From: Candidatus Izemoplasmatales bacterium
GTDB taxonomy: Bacteria; Bacillota_I; Bacilli_A; Izemoplasmatales; Hujiaoplasmataceae
Assembly (NCBI GenBank): GCA_041649275.1
Contig: JBAZNL010000004.1
Coordinates: 1-64,000 of the forward strand
DNA length: 64,000 bases
Direction: 5' to 3'
A program made the translations under genes and the position numbers. Of the stretch, positions 8,160 to 15,106 are shown one piece after another; the stretch's first letter is position 1, and every line of letters starts with the position of its first letter. Below the pieces are notes generated by a model. It was not told the DNA's origin, did not search any database, and saw only the letters and a list, made by a program, of their open reading frames with translations.

Positions 8160-8398
8160 ACGAGGTCGTCGGAAATGAAGGCGTTATCATGCGGAGGGAG
8201 CGACGACCCCGACCGCAACCCGCATGGGGCGGGAGGGGGGATTCCGGGCCTCTTCGGACGCGATCGACGTCCGCCGAATGAAAAAGATTCCGACCTGAAG
8301 TTGATTTCGTCATGGTTCATTGTCCCGTGATCGCCAAGTCTGTGTCAACCAGAAGGTCGTCACAAGCAAGTTTGCGAATGATTCCGATTCGAATCAAG
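8160..8398. other. Intergenic stretch between met promoter and toxin gene
   Basis: No supportable gene. It contains an imperfect copy (8281-8314) of the tRNA-operon terminator found at 10382-10418. Base composition changes here from GC-rich to AT-rich at about 8300. I see no clear terminator for the toxin gene. Confidence 0.5.
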
Positions 8399-9466
8399 TC
8401 ATTTGAGGGAAATGTTCAAACAAGACATATACCTCAGACAACCATTGAACAGGTCTACCAATTCCGCATCGATTGCGGCCAATTGTTTTCTTGTAGACTT
8501 GAAAACAGAATATTCAGCTAGATATTCAACTGGTTCCATCATCATCCCATCGAATTTATCTTTGCTTCCTGCAATCACCAGGAGCGATGCAAAGAGGGCA
8601 TCCAATGCTGATTCTTTTGCCTTTTCAAGGTTGAATGAAAGATCTCTTGTATATGAGGAAAAACCACGAATCGCCCTTTTGATGTTTTGATATTGTTCTT
8701 TGTCGAGTATCCCTTCTGAGACAATATTGATGCTTGTCCTGATTGTATCCTTCAAAACATCCTCTACGGAAATGGTAGCTTTTCTACGAGAAATTACCGC
8801 CTTGGAAATCGTTTCATATATTTCCTTATATGAAGGAGAAAATCGATAATGCTTCATCAAAAACGAAACGTCAAACATTTGTTTGACAACCTCTACGTCT
8901 CGGCCTTCATTCAACTTTTTTCCGATTGTGTTTGGAGCGAATGCACACAGTTTGTCAGCCAATAGATCATGGACCGAAGGGGTGATGACTTTCAAAAATG
9001 GCGGAGTTGACTGGAGCAAATAGTTGTTGATTTCCACCTCGACTAAATCCCGGTAACTCGATTCATCAAATACGACATCCAGTAAAATGTATGTTTCTCC
9101 ATTGATGGCGCCGTTATAATGAAATTCGAAATGCTGTTTATCGATGTCATATCTCGGTGTGCGGAAATCCTCAACGACCGATGTGAATTGGGACTTGCCG
9201 ATGACACGAACCAGGTTTTCTACCAGAAAGAAGTCCTTGTACTTCGGATCGACCAGAATATCAATATCGATAGAAAATCTTGGAAAATCAGAACTAATCA
9301 AGGACAAGCAAGTACCGCCCTTAAAGATGAAGTGTTTGAAATTGGCTTGCAGGATTTCAAGAAGATGCAGTCCATGGATCTGCCGCTCGATAATGCCTTG
9401 GTCGCTTCTCTCTTCGCCTTTTACTTTGAGTATCCATTCTTTGTCAAATGTCCTAGGATCAATCAT
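8399..9466 (-). CDS. Nucleotidyltransferase-type toxin, AbiEii family
   Basis: 355 residues. The segment FIFKGGTCLSLISS, followed by RFSIDIDILVD, matches the GG(T)xLS..RFSxDID core of AbiEii/DUF1814 nucleotidyltransferases, and TPSVHDLLADKLCAFAPNTIGKK with GRDVEVVKQMFDVSFL follows the usual order. Known members act as toxins in type IV toxin-antitoxin or abortive-infection systems, for example by adding nucleotides to tRNA. The start overlaps the partner's stop by 4 nt. The gene is strongly AT-rich compared with its surroundings, which suggests recent transfer. Which RNA it targets cannot be seen. Confidence 0.82.
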   Translation of the reverse strand: MIDPRTFDKEWILKVKGEERSDQGIIERQIHGLHLLEILQANFKHFIFKGGTCLSLISSDFPRFSIDIDILVDPKYKDFFLVENLVRVIGKSQFTSVVEDFRTPRYDIDKQHFEFHYNGAINGETYILLDVVFDESSYRDLVEVEINNYLLQSTPPFLKVITPSVHDLLADKLCAFAPNTIGKKLNEGRDVEVVKQMFDVSFLMKHYRFSPSYKEIYETISKAVISRRKATISVEDVLKDTIRTSINIVSEGILDKEQYQNIKRAIRGFSSYTRDLSFNLEKAKESALDALFASLLVIAGSKDKFDGMMMEPVEYLAEYSVFKSTRKQLAAIDAELVDLFNGCLRYMSCLNISLK

Positions 9467-10245
9467 GGTTCATAGACCCCAATCACGCTCAGAATGTTTT
9501 GAACCTTATTTCTTGTAATCGTTCCTCTGATTCTTGCATAGGACAATAGGGTCGTAATACTGACTCGATACTCTTTGATCATTCTTTTATAGATGTTCAA
9601 GATTTCGCTTTGGTCAATATTCAATAATTCTTCGTTGATTGCAAGGATATCCACAAGGATCTTTTCAGGCTTAGGTACGGAAACGTTGTTCGTCTTCCTG
9701 TTTGCATATAATGGGGATCTCTTGGGTAACTTTTGAATGATGATGATGTTCTCCAACATATAACTGAAGTAGTCGAACCCTTTGATTCTACTGAGCGGAA
9801 CTACATTCTTGAAACTCTCCTTCATTTGGAAAAACAAATTGTCTATCCTTGATTCATCCACTTCAATCACAACATAATTCTTATATATTTGATGAACCAT
9901 GAATTGATTCAAAACAGAAGTCTCCCAAATGGATATTCTGGGATCAATTCCATAACGCGATTGACGATCACTCGAGAGTCTGCGGTTGTATTGATCAAGG
10001 AAATCCAATAACTTTGAGTCAATCTTCATTCCAAATGATCGGCTATCGTTTTTGTCAACGACTTTGAATTTTTTATTTCCCAAGTCCTGAATGTATCCCG
10101 CGTTCTTAAGGTCAAATAATCTCCACGCCAAAGAAATGGGACTAATGTCTGAAAATTGGTCTCGAACATATGATTCAAGTTCCTTTTTACTTGTGATTGT
10201 CCCGATAGGAAAGTTGTCATAAAAATTCTTTTGTAATATATCCAC
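9463..10245 (-). CDS. Probable antitoxin partner (AbiEi/DUF6577-like)
   Basis: 260 residues. The N-terminus looks like a small winged-helix reader (TITSKKELESYVRDQFSDISPISLAWRLFDLKNAGYIQDLGNKKF), and the rest resembles the transcriptional-regulator-like partners found before AbiEii toxins, ending in VSITTLLSYARIRGTITRNKVQNIL. It lies first in the two-gene operon, overlaps the toxin by 4 nt and is AT-rich. By analogy with AbiEi it would neutralise the toxin and bind the paired inverted repeats upstream. The specific family name is a guess; the antitoxin role rests mainly on position. Confidence 0.65.
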   Translation of the reverse strand: MDILQKNFYDNFPIGTITSKKELESYVRDQFSDISPISLAWRLFDLKNAGYIQDLGNKKFKVVDKNDSRSFGMKIDSKLLDFLDQYNRRLSSDRQSRYGIDPRISIWETSVLNQFMVHQIYKNYVVIEVDESRIDNLFFQMKESFKNVVPLSRIKGFDYFSYMLENIIIIQKLPKRSPLYANRKTNNVSVPKPEKILVDILAINEELLNIDQSEILNIYKRMIKEYRVSITTLLSYARIRGTITRNKVQNILSVIGVYEP

Positions 10246-10256
10246 TATTATCCTCT

Positions 10257-10293
10257 GTAATTTGCGACTATATTGTCTTCAGTAGCATTTTAC
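10257..10293. repeat. Operator-like inverted repeat, promoter-proximal copy
   Basis: Arms GTAATTTGCGACT (10257-10269) and AGTAGCATTTTAC (10281-10293) with an 11 bp spacer. It is an imperfect copy of the element at 10334-10370 and lies between the -10 and the start codon of the toxin-antitoxin operon. Confidence 0.75.
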
Positions 10294-10296
10294 TCG

Positions 10297-10325
10297 ATTT
10301 TATCACCTATTCTTTGCATTGTCAA
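10297..10325 (-). promoter_or_regulatory. Promoter of the toxin-antitoxin operon
   Basis: TTGACA (10320-10325), 17 bp spacer, TAAAAT (10297-10302) on the minus strand. The promoter sits exactly between the two inverted-repeat elements. Confidence 0.85.
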
Positions 10326-10333
10326 CATTATAG

Positions 10334-10370
10334 GTAAAATGCGACTCTATTCATTTCAGTCGCATTTTAC
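10334..10370. repeat. Operator-like inverted repeat, promoter-distal copy
   Basis: A perfect 13 bp inverted repeat, GTAAAATGCGACT (10334-10346) and AGTCGCATTTTAC (10358-10370), with an 11 bp spacer. Its centre is 77 bp from that of the proximal copy. It lies just upstream of the -35. Confidence 0.8.
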
Positions 10371-10381
10371 TTCTGTTCCGC

Positions 10382-10412
10382 AAAAAAAAGATTCCAACCT
10401 AAAGTTGAAATC
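10382..10412 (-). terminator. Terminator of the tRNA operon
   Basis: Minus-strand stem GATTTCAAC/GTTGGAATC with a TTTAG loop (one mismatch), followed by eight T (10389-10382). It lies just after tRNA-Cys. Confidence 0.85.
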
Positions 10413-10424
10413 GGCAAGTCATAT

Positions 10425-10498
10425 TGGAGGACCTAGTCGGATTCGAACCAACGGTCAGGGAGTTGCAGTCCCTTGCCTTTCCTCTTGGCTATAGGTCC
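10425..10498 (-). tRNA. tRNA-Cys (GCA), CCA encoded
   Basis: Acceptor GGACCTA/TAGGTCC, discriminator U typical of tRNA-Cys, anticodon loop CTGCAAC, T-loop TTCGAAT, and the AUAGCCAAG D-arm usual in tRNA-Cys. The CCA end is encoded. It is the last gene of the Asp-Arg-Pro-Cys operon. Confidence 0.95.
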
Positions 10499-10532
10499 AG
10501 TCGATGGAATGCGGTCAGCATCGGAGTCCGTA

Positions 10533-10609
10533 TGGTCGGGAAGACAGGATTTGAACCTGCGACCTCCTGGTCCCAAACCAGGCGCTCTACCAAGCTAAGC
10601 TACTCCCCG
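10533..10609 (-). tRNA. tRNA-Pro (TGG), CCA encoded
   Basis: Acceptor CGGGGAG/CTTCCCG with one G-U pair, anticodon loop TTTGGGA, T-loop TTCAAAT, encoded CCA. 77 nt. Confidence 0.96.
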
Positions 10610-10622
10610 ATTAAAAAAAGAA

Positions 10623-10699
10623 TGGCGCGCCCAGCAGGAGTCGAACCCGCAACCTTTAGATCCGTAGTCTAACGCTCTATCCAATTGCGCTATGGGCGC
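10623..10699 (-). tRNA. tRNA-Arg (ACG), CCA encoded
   Basis: Acceptor GCGCCCA/TGGGCGC, anticodon loop CTACGGA, T-loop TTCGACT, encoded CCA. The ACG anticodon implies A34-to-inosine editing by TadA. Confidence 0.96.
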
Positions 10700-10706
10700 G
10701 CTTATA

Positions 10707-10783
10707 TGGCGGTCCCGACGGGATTTGAACCCGCGATCTCCTGCGTGACAGGCAGGCATGTTAGACCACTACACCACAGGACC
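10707..10783 (-). tRNA. tRNA-Asp (GTC), CCA encoded
   Basis: Acceptor GGTCCTG/CGGGACC, anticodon loop CTGTCAC, T-loop TTCAAAT, encoded CCA. It is the first gene of the tRNA operon. Confidence 0.96.
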
Positions 10784-10826
10784 GTGGTTTCATTCTCTTT
10801 TCAGCCGTCGGGAAAGGCCGATATCT

Positions 10827-10855
10827 ATATTACCAAATCCCAAGCCGAAATGCAA
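10827..10855 (-). promoter_or_regulatory. Promoter of the tRNA operon
   Basis: TTGCAT (10850-10855), 17 bp spacer, TAATAT (10827-10832) on the minus strand, about 45 bp ahead of tRNA-Asp. Confidence 0.75.
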
Positions 10856-10941
10856 CTTTTTTCATCCGCTTTCGCATCGTTTTCCGCCATCCCCAGATGC
10901 GTCCCGAGTGCGTCTCGCCCCGTTCCTTCAGGCGCGGATGG

Positions 10942-10947
10942 TATAAT
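10942..10947 (+). promoter_or_regulatory. -10 box for the VOC gene
   Basis: TATAAT at 10942-10947, 22 bp before the ATG. No good -35 is seen. The short leader carries only a GGGGATG as ribosome binding site. Confidence 0.5.
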
Positions 10948-10969
10948 GTGCCTGGGGATGTGAATCGAC

Positions 10970-11809
10970 ATGGACTATCATGGACATCAGGCGCTCCGCG
11001 TGGGCGCGATCGAACTCAAGGTGGCCGACCTCGGCCGCGCGGAATCCTTCTACCGCGACGCACTCGGCTTCAGGGTCGCGCGGGTCGACGACGGTTCGGC
11101 GGTCGTTTCGGCCGACGGCGTCACGCCGCTCGTCACGCTCCGGCACGCGCCGGGGGCGAAGCCGCGCGGTCGGACCGCGGGTCTCTTTCACGTCGCCTTC
11201 CTGCTTCCCTCGCGGACCGCGCTCGGCGGCTTCCTGCGCCGCGCGATCGACACGCAGCTGCCGATCCAGGGCGCGGCCGACCATCGCGTGAGCGAGGCGA
11301 TCTACCTGCAGGATCCGGACGATCACGGCATCGAGATCTACGCCGACACGGCGGACTCCGGCTGGCGAAACGAAGCCGGCGAACTCGACATGGGCACCGA
11401 TCCGTTCGATTATTCCGGGGTCTACTACGCCGCCGAGGAGGCGGACGGAATCCCCGCCGGAACGACCCTCGGACACCTCCACCTCGCCGTCCGCGATCTG
11501 GAGAAGTCGCTTTCCTTCTATCGCGACGTCGTCGGTTTCGCGGTCACCGCGGACGGATATCCCGGAGCGCGGTTTTTGTCCTCCTCCGGGTACCACCACC
11601 ATCTCGCCCTGAACGTCTGGGAACGCGTCCTGCCGCGCGTCGAAGGCCGCGCGGGGCTTGCGGCGGCGACCGTGTTCTTCCCCGCGTGCGAAGCCGCGGC
11701 GGCCGCCGCCGGGCGCGCCCGCGCCGCCGGCTGTCCGGAAGCTTCCGACGATCGCGGGACGGCCTTCCTCGATCCCGACGGCACGCTCGTCCGGTTCACC
11801 GTCCGATAG
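10970..11809 (+). CDS. VOC family protein, two-domain (glyoxalase/extradiol dioxygenase fold)
   Basis: 279 residues with two vicinal-oxygen-chelate modules: IELKVADLGRAESFYRDALG with DPDDHGIEIYAD, and GHLHLAVRDLEKSLSFYRDVVG with DPDGTLVRF. Metal ligands are visible (His in GLFHVAF and GHLHL, Glu in HGIEIY). The arrangement matches the Bacillus CatE/YfiE-like catechol-2,3-dioxygenase group, but substrate cannot be read from sequence. The gene stands alone between the tRNA operon and a shared terminator; its ribosome binding site is poor. Confidence 0.85.
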   Translation: MDYHGHQALRVGAIELKVADLGRAESFYRDALGFRVARVDDGSAVVSADGVTPLVTLRHAPGAKPRGRTAGLFHVAFLLPSRTALGGFLRRAIDTQLPIQGAADHRVSEAIYLQDPDDHGIEIYADTADSGWRNEAGELDMGTDPFDYSGVYYAAEEADGIPAGTTLGHLHLAVRDLEKSLSFYRDVVGFAVTADGYPGARFLSSSGYHHHLALNVWERVLPRVEGRAGLAAATVFFPACEAAAAAAGRARAAGCPEASDDRGTAFLDPDGTLVRFTVR

Positions 11810-11815
11810 AAAATG

Positions 11816-11842
11816 AAAGCCACCTTCCGGTGGCTTTTCTTA
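11816..11842. terminator. Bidirectional terminator between VOC gene and GNAT gene
   Basis: A 9 bp stem, AAAGCCACC/GGTGGCTTT, with TTCC loop and T-rich flank on the plus strand (and A-run on the other side). Confidence 0.8.
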
Positions 11843-12373
11843 CGGTTCGATCCAGTAGCGCTGCACCGGACTTCCGTCCGGATGGATGACCTCGTTCTCC
11901 AACTTCCCGCCGCACGCCATGATCGTCCGCGCGCTGGCGACGTTGACGGTGTCGCAGGTGACGAGGACGCACCCGATCCCGTGTTTCCGGCAGATCGGAA
12001 GCGCCATCGAAAGCATCGCCTTGGCGCGGCCCTTGCGGCGTTCGGAGGGCCGGACGCCGTAGCCGACGTGGCCGCCGTAGTTCAGCAGATAGTCGTTCAG
12101 CTCGTAGCGGATCGAGACCGCGCCGAGCAGACGCTCCTCGGCGTCGTCCTCGAAGAGCAGGAAGAGTCCGGAGCGGACCTTGTTCGGGGGCAGGTCACGG
12201 CCTTCGGCGTATTGCGCGGTGATGGCGAGGAAACCGTCGAAGTCGCCGCCGCAGGGATCGAGCGCCCACGGGGTCATTCCCTCGCCCGTCTGGTTCCATT
12301 CGTTCAGATAGTCGCGCCACGCCGCCCGGTGACGGGGGGCGGGGACGACCAGACGCAGCCTCGGCATGCGCAT
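11840..12373 (-). CDS. GNAT family N-acetyltransferase
   Basis: 177 residues. VGYGVRPSERRKGRAKAML is the acetyl-CoA binding signature (R/Q-x-x-G-x-G/A), followed by CVLVTCDTVNVASARTIMACGG, typical of RimJ/RimL-like and Bacillus YxkO-like acetyltransferases. The substrate is unknown. Two ATG codons (12373 and 12367) are possible; GGAAGGAAG precedes both. A TATAAT lies at 12393-12398 on the minus strand. Confidence 0.85.
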   Translation of the reverse strand: MRMPRLRLVVPAPRHRAAWRDYLNEWNQTGEGMTPWALDPCGGDFDGFLAITAQYAEGRDLPPNKVRSGLFLLFEDDAEERLLGAVSIRYELNDYLLNYGGHVGYGVRPSERRKGRAKAMLSMALPICRKHGIGCVLVTCDTVNVASARTIMACGGKLENEVIHPDGSPVQRYWIEP

Positions 12374-12451
12374 CACTTCCTTCCATGAACGTATTATATA
12401 ACATCCGGGCCGGAATCGGTCCCGAATTCGGGGTGATTTTCCGTCCTCCCC

Positions 12452-12480
12452 TTGCAAAAAGGCGGGTTCGCCCGTATAAT
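12452..12480 (+). promoter_or_regulatory. Promoter of the zinc-ribbon membrane gene pair
   Basis: TTGCAA (12452-12457), 17 bp spacer, TATAAT (12475-12480), 41 bp before the first start codon. Confidence 0.8.
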
Positions 12481-12521
12481 AAACTTCGAACACCAACGAC
12501 AATCCACATAGGGGGTTCCAC

Positions 12522-12830
12522 ATGAAGTACTGCACCACCTGCGGCAAGGAACTGGCCGACAACGCCGTCTCCTGCCCGAACTGCGGTTACGTCTTCCCGA
12601 ACGCCGGCGGCACGTCCGTTTCCGGCGTCCACGATGCGCCGAGCTTCGGCATCGCGCTCCTCGGCTTTCTCTTCCCGCTGATCGGCCTCATCCTGTACGT
12701 CGTATGGAAACCGGCGACCCCGCTCCGCGCGAAATCCGCCGGGAAGGGCGCGCTGACCGCGATCATCATCGGCGTCATCTTCTACATCATCGCCATCGCT
12801 TCCGGCGCGCTCTCCTATTTCTATTACTGA
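12522..12830 (+). CDS. Small zinc-ribbon membrane protein (first of a pair)
   Basis: 102 residues. An N-terminal zinc ribbon, CTTCGKELADNAVSCPNCG, is followed by a short linker and two hydrophobic segments (FGIALLGFLFPLIGLILYVVW and ALTAIIIGVIFYIIAIASG) separated by a basic loop. The ribbon should lie in the cytoplasm. Such proteins are common in Bacillota and have no known function. The GGGGG before the ATG is a reasonable ribosome binding site. It is co-transcribed with, and about half identical to, the next gene. Confidence 0.75.
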   Translation: MKYCTTCGKELADNAVSCPNCGYVFPNAGGTSVSGVHDAPSFGIALLGFLFPLIGLILYVVWKPATPLRAKSAGKGALTAIIIGVIFYIIAIASGALSYFYY

Positions 12831-12843
12831 GGACCGGAGCCCT

Positions 12844-13182
12844 ATGAAATACTGCCCCAACTGCGGCAAGCAGCTCGCCGACAACGCGGCGATGTGCCCG
12901 GGCTGCGGACACATGTTCCAGCCGGTCGGATCGGCCGCACGGGTCCCGGACCCGTCCGACGCGCCGAGCACCGGCTACGGCGTCCTCGGCTTCTTCTTCC
13001 CGCTCGTCGGCCTGATCCTCTTCCTCGTCTGGCAGGACAGTTTCCCCAAGCGGGGCAAGTCCGCCGGCAAGGGCGCGCTCATCAGCGTGATCGTGGGCGT
13101 CATCCTCTCGATCCTGTACGTGATCGCCATCGCGGTCCTGGTCGGCATCTACGGCTACGGCTTCATGAACTATCTCCACTAA
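12844..13182 (+). CDS. Small zinc-ribbon membrane protein (second of a pair)
   Basis: 112 residues with the same plan as its neighbour: CPNCGKQLADNAAMCPGCG, a linker of about 25 residues, a first helix (GFFFPLVGLILFLVW), the shared KRGKSAGKGAL basic loop, and a second helix near the C-terminus. It starts 13 nt after the first gene, with GGAG upstream. The pair looks like a local tandem duplication that has since diverged. Function unknown. Confidence 0.75.
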   Translation: MKYCPNCGKQLADNAAMCPGCGHMFQPVGSAARVPDPSDAPSTGYGVLGFFFPLVGLILFLVWQDSFPKRGKSAGKGALISVIVGVILSILYVIAIAVLVGIYGYGFMNYLH

Positions 13183-13188
13183 AAAAAC

Positions 13189-13227
13189 AGACGGAACCGG
13201 GGTCGACCCGATTCCGTCTTTTTTTTC
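13189..13227. terminator. Bidirectional terminator
   Basis: Stem AGACGGAA..CGGG/CCCG..TTCCGTCT with one mismatch, a run of T on the plus side and a run of A before it. It serves the zinc-ribbon pair and the convergent TM2 gene. Confidence 0.85.
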
Positions 13228-13232
13228 TTCCG

Positions 13233-13577
13233 CTAGTCCTTGAGCGGATGCCCTTCGGCGTCCTTGTCGATCTTGCCGGTGAGGATGTAGATGCCTTCGA
13301 CGAGTCCCCAGATGCCAGAGACGATCGGTCCGAGTCCGAAGGCGATCGCGCCGACCGTGCCGAGCAGGAGCTGGGTGACGGCCTTGTTGGTGAAGCCGAG
13401 ATAGAAGTTGTGGATGCCGAGCGCGCCGAGGAAGATCGCGAGCAGTCCGGCGGCGAGTTTCGACTTGGAGTTCGGGTCGGCGACGACGGTCGCCTTCCCC
13501 TGGTTGACGGCGACGCCGCAGTGGATGCAGACGACGGCCTTGTCGTCGATCTCCTTGCCGCAGTTCATGCAGTACAT
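13233..13577 (-). CDS. TM2-domain protein with zinc ribbon
   Basis: 114 residues. Zinc ribbon CMNCGKEIDDKAVVCIHCG, then a TM2 domain: AAGLLAIFLGALGIHNFYLG, a helix-turn, and GPIVSGIWGLVEGIYILTG. The GxHxFYLG motif is diagnostic. TM2 proteins are small two-helix membrane proteins without an agreed function. The ATG has GGGGGG at a good distance. It faces the other zinc-ribbon genes, so three related-architecture proteins lie within 1.1 kb. Confidence 0.85.
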   Translation of the reverse strand: MYCMNCGKEIDDKAVVCIHCGVAVNQGKATVVADPNSKSKLAAGLLAIFLGALGIHNFYLGFTNKAVTQLLLGTVGAIAFGLGPIVSGIWGLVEGIYILTGKIDKDAEGHPLKD

Positions 13578-13613
13578 GTTGGTACCCCCCTGGATGTTGG
13601 ATGAATCGATTCT

Positions 13614-13642
13614 ATTGTAAATGTCAACGGAGCGCCTGTCAA
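13614..13642 (-). promoter_or_regulatory. Promoter of the TM2 gene
   Basis: TTGACA (13637-13642), 17 bp spacer, TACAAT (13614-13619) on the minus strand. Confidence 0.8.
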
Positions 13643-13670
13643 GGTGCTTTTTTCAAGCAAGGTCCCGGAA

Positions 13671-13946
13671 TCAGGCGAAATGCGTGTAGAAGACCCAGAA
13701 AAGGGCGAGAAGCGAGAAGAAGAACGTCGTCGCCGCCAGTGCGCGGTAGAGCGTCGAGAATCGCGTCCGTTCCGATACCGCCCGGAAATAGCCGACGGAG
13801 AAGGGAAGGAGGACGATCGCGAGGAAGGCCGGAAGATCCGCCTTCGCGCGGATCGCGGCGACGATCCGAAGCGCGAACAGGAGTCCGAGTCCGGCAAGCA
13901 CGATCCAGATCGAAGAGATCGAGAGGCCGATCAGGAATTCGATCAT
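13671..13946 (-). CDS. Small membrane protein (91 aa), unknown
   Basis: 91 residues with three hydrophobic segments: IEFLIGLSISSIWIVLAGLG, LPAFLAIVLLPFSVGYF and a C-terminal FFFSLLALFWVFY. No family recognised. Its ATG overlaps the stop of the preceding 47-residue gene (ATGA). It is the last gene of the metallophosphoesterase operon, and the GGGGGTG before its start lies inside the preceding gene. Confidence 0.6.
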   Translation of the reverse strand: MIEFLIGLSISSIWIVLAGLGLLFALRIVAAIRAKADLPAFLAIVLLPFSVGYFRAVSERTRFSTLYRALAATTFFFSLLALFWVFYTHFA

Positions 13947-14086
13947 CTGCGGACACCCCCGACGAAGAAGACGCCGAGACCGACGACGGGCAGGGAAAGG
14001 AACCAGACGGAGCCGACCGCCCAGAAGAGGACGACGCCCCAGACGAAGACCGTGAACCAGGCGAAGAGCCGGTCGAGGCGTCTCAT
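13943..14086 (-). CDS. Very small membrane protein (47 aa), unknown
   Basis: Reads MRRLDRLFAWFTVFVWGVVL, then a second hydrophobic stretch and ends VFFVGGVRR. Two helices are predicted with positively charged ends, so both termini are probably cytoplasmic. It overlaps the genes on both sides by exactly 4 nt (ATGA), which supports real translation despite its size. No family recognised. Confidence 0.6.
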   Translation of the reverse strand: MRRLDRLFAWFTVFVWGVVLFWAVGSVWFLSLPVVGLGVFFVGGVRR

Positions 14087-15036
14087 GCGCCCGCCTCGCT
14101 TTCAAGGAGCACGTAGGACGTCATCGCGCCGGCGGCGTCGATCGCGACGACGCGGCCGCCGCGCTCGAGGTTCCCGTAGGCGTTGAAGCCGCTGATGCGG
14201 CCGTACGCCAGCATGATCCCTTCGTGCACGACATAGAAGTCGTTCAGGTGGTCGTGGCCGACGAAGACGCCCTTCGTCTTCCCGGCCGCGGCCATCGCGT
14301 CGAAGAGGCCGGTGTCGACGCCCTGGGCGTAGACCTTGTCCTCGTCGAAGATCCCGACGTAGCCTTCGGAATCGATGAACTGGCGGAGCGGCATGTGCAT
14401 GTAGGCGACCGAGCCGGTCGTGTCGTCGGCGACCTGACCTTCATACCACGCGACCTGGGAGGCGCGGACATAGTCGTACTCGCCTTCCTCCTCGGTGTAG
14501 ACCTCGCGCTCGGCGTGCGAGTCGAAGAAATAGAGATGGTAGAAGGGGACGCCGTCCTTCGTGAAGCGGATCGCGAAGTTTCCGACGCCGCCTTCCTCGA
14601 GTTCCGGCCCGACCTTGAAGCGGAGCCACGTCGTGTCGCCGATGCCGGCGAGGTATTCCTGGTAGCTCGAATGGTCGGTCTCGTGGTTTCCGAAGACGAA
14701 GGTCCAGGGGACTTCGAGGCCCTCCATCGTCCGGATCAGCCGGCGGAAGAGACTCGGCCCTATGTTCGAGAGCACCATGTCGCCGGTGATGACGACGAGG
14801 TCGAAGTCGTCCGCCTTCACGAGGGTCTCGATCAGCGCGAGCGTCGCGCGGTCCTGGGCGTCGATTCCGTAGGTGAGGTGGAGGTCGGTGAGCTGCAAGA
14901 TCTTGAGGGTATCGCGTTCCATCGCGATCTCGATCGGCGCATCGTCGGTGTAGGCGACGGGTTCGGGCGTGTTCGTGCAGGAGGACAGGACCGTCGCGAG
15001 AACCGCGACGACGGCGAGGAGAATGATTTTCTTCAT
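14083..15036 (-). CDS. Metallophosphoesterase lipoprotein
   Basis: 317 residues. Signal peptide with lipobox VLSSCTNT, then calcineurin-like metallophosphoesterase motifs: LQLTDLHLT (D-x-H), VVITGDMVL (G-D), VFGNHETDH (G-N-H-E/D) and late VFVGHDHLND (G-H-x-H). An extracytoplasmic, lipid-anchored phosphoesterase is expected; its substrate (phosphomonoester, nucleotide or phospholipid head group) cannot be read. The ATG at 15034-15036 has AAAGGA upstream. It heads an operon with two small membrane proteins through ATGA overlaps, perhaps a membrane complex. Confidence 0.88.
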   Translation of the reverse strand: MKKIILLAVVAVLATVLSSCTNTPEPVAYTDDAPIEIAMERDTLKILQLTDLHLTYGIDAQDRATLALIETLVKADDFDLVVITGDMVLSNIGPSLFRRLIRTMEGLEVPWTFVFGNHETDHSSYQEYLAGIGDTTWLRFKVGPELEEGGVGNFAIRFTKDGVPFYHLYFFDSHAEREVYTEEEGEYDYVRASQVAWYEGQVADDTTGSVAYMHMPLRQFIDSEGYVGIFDEDKVYAQGVDTGLFDAMAAAGKTKGVFVGHDHLNDFYVVHEGIMLAYGRISGFNAYGNLERGGRVVAIDAAGAMTSYVLLESEAGA

Positions 15037-15106
15037 AGGATTCCTTTCCGATCGACTTGTCTTCATTATACTACGTTTCGCGGCGTTTGCGCCGCGATCA
15101 TGAACG

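Noticed and set aside
8025..8330. Small plus-strand open frames across the met leader region
   Set aside because: They lie over the T-box leader and promoter on the opposite strand and show no ribosome binding sites or family features.
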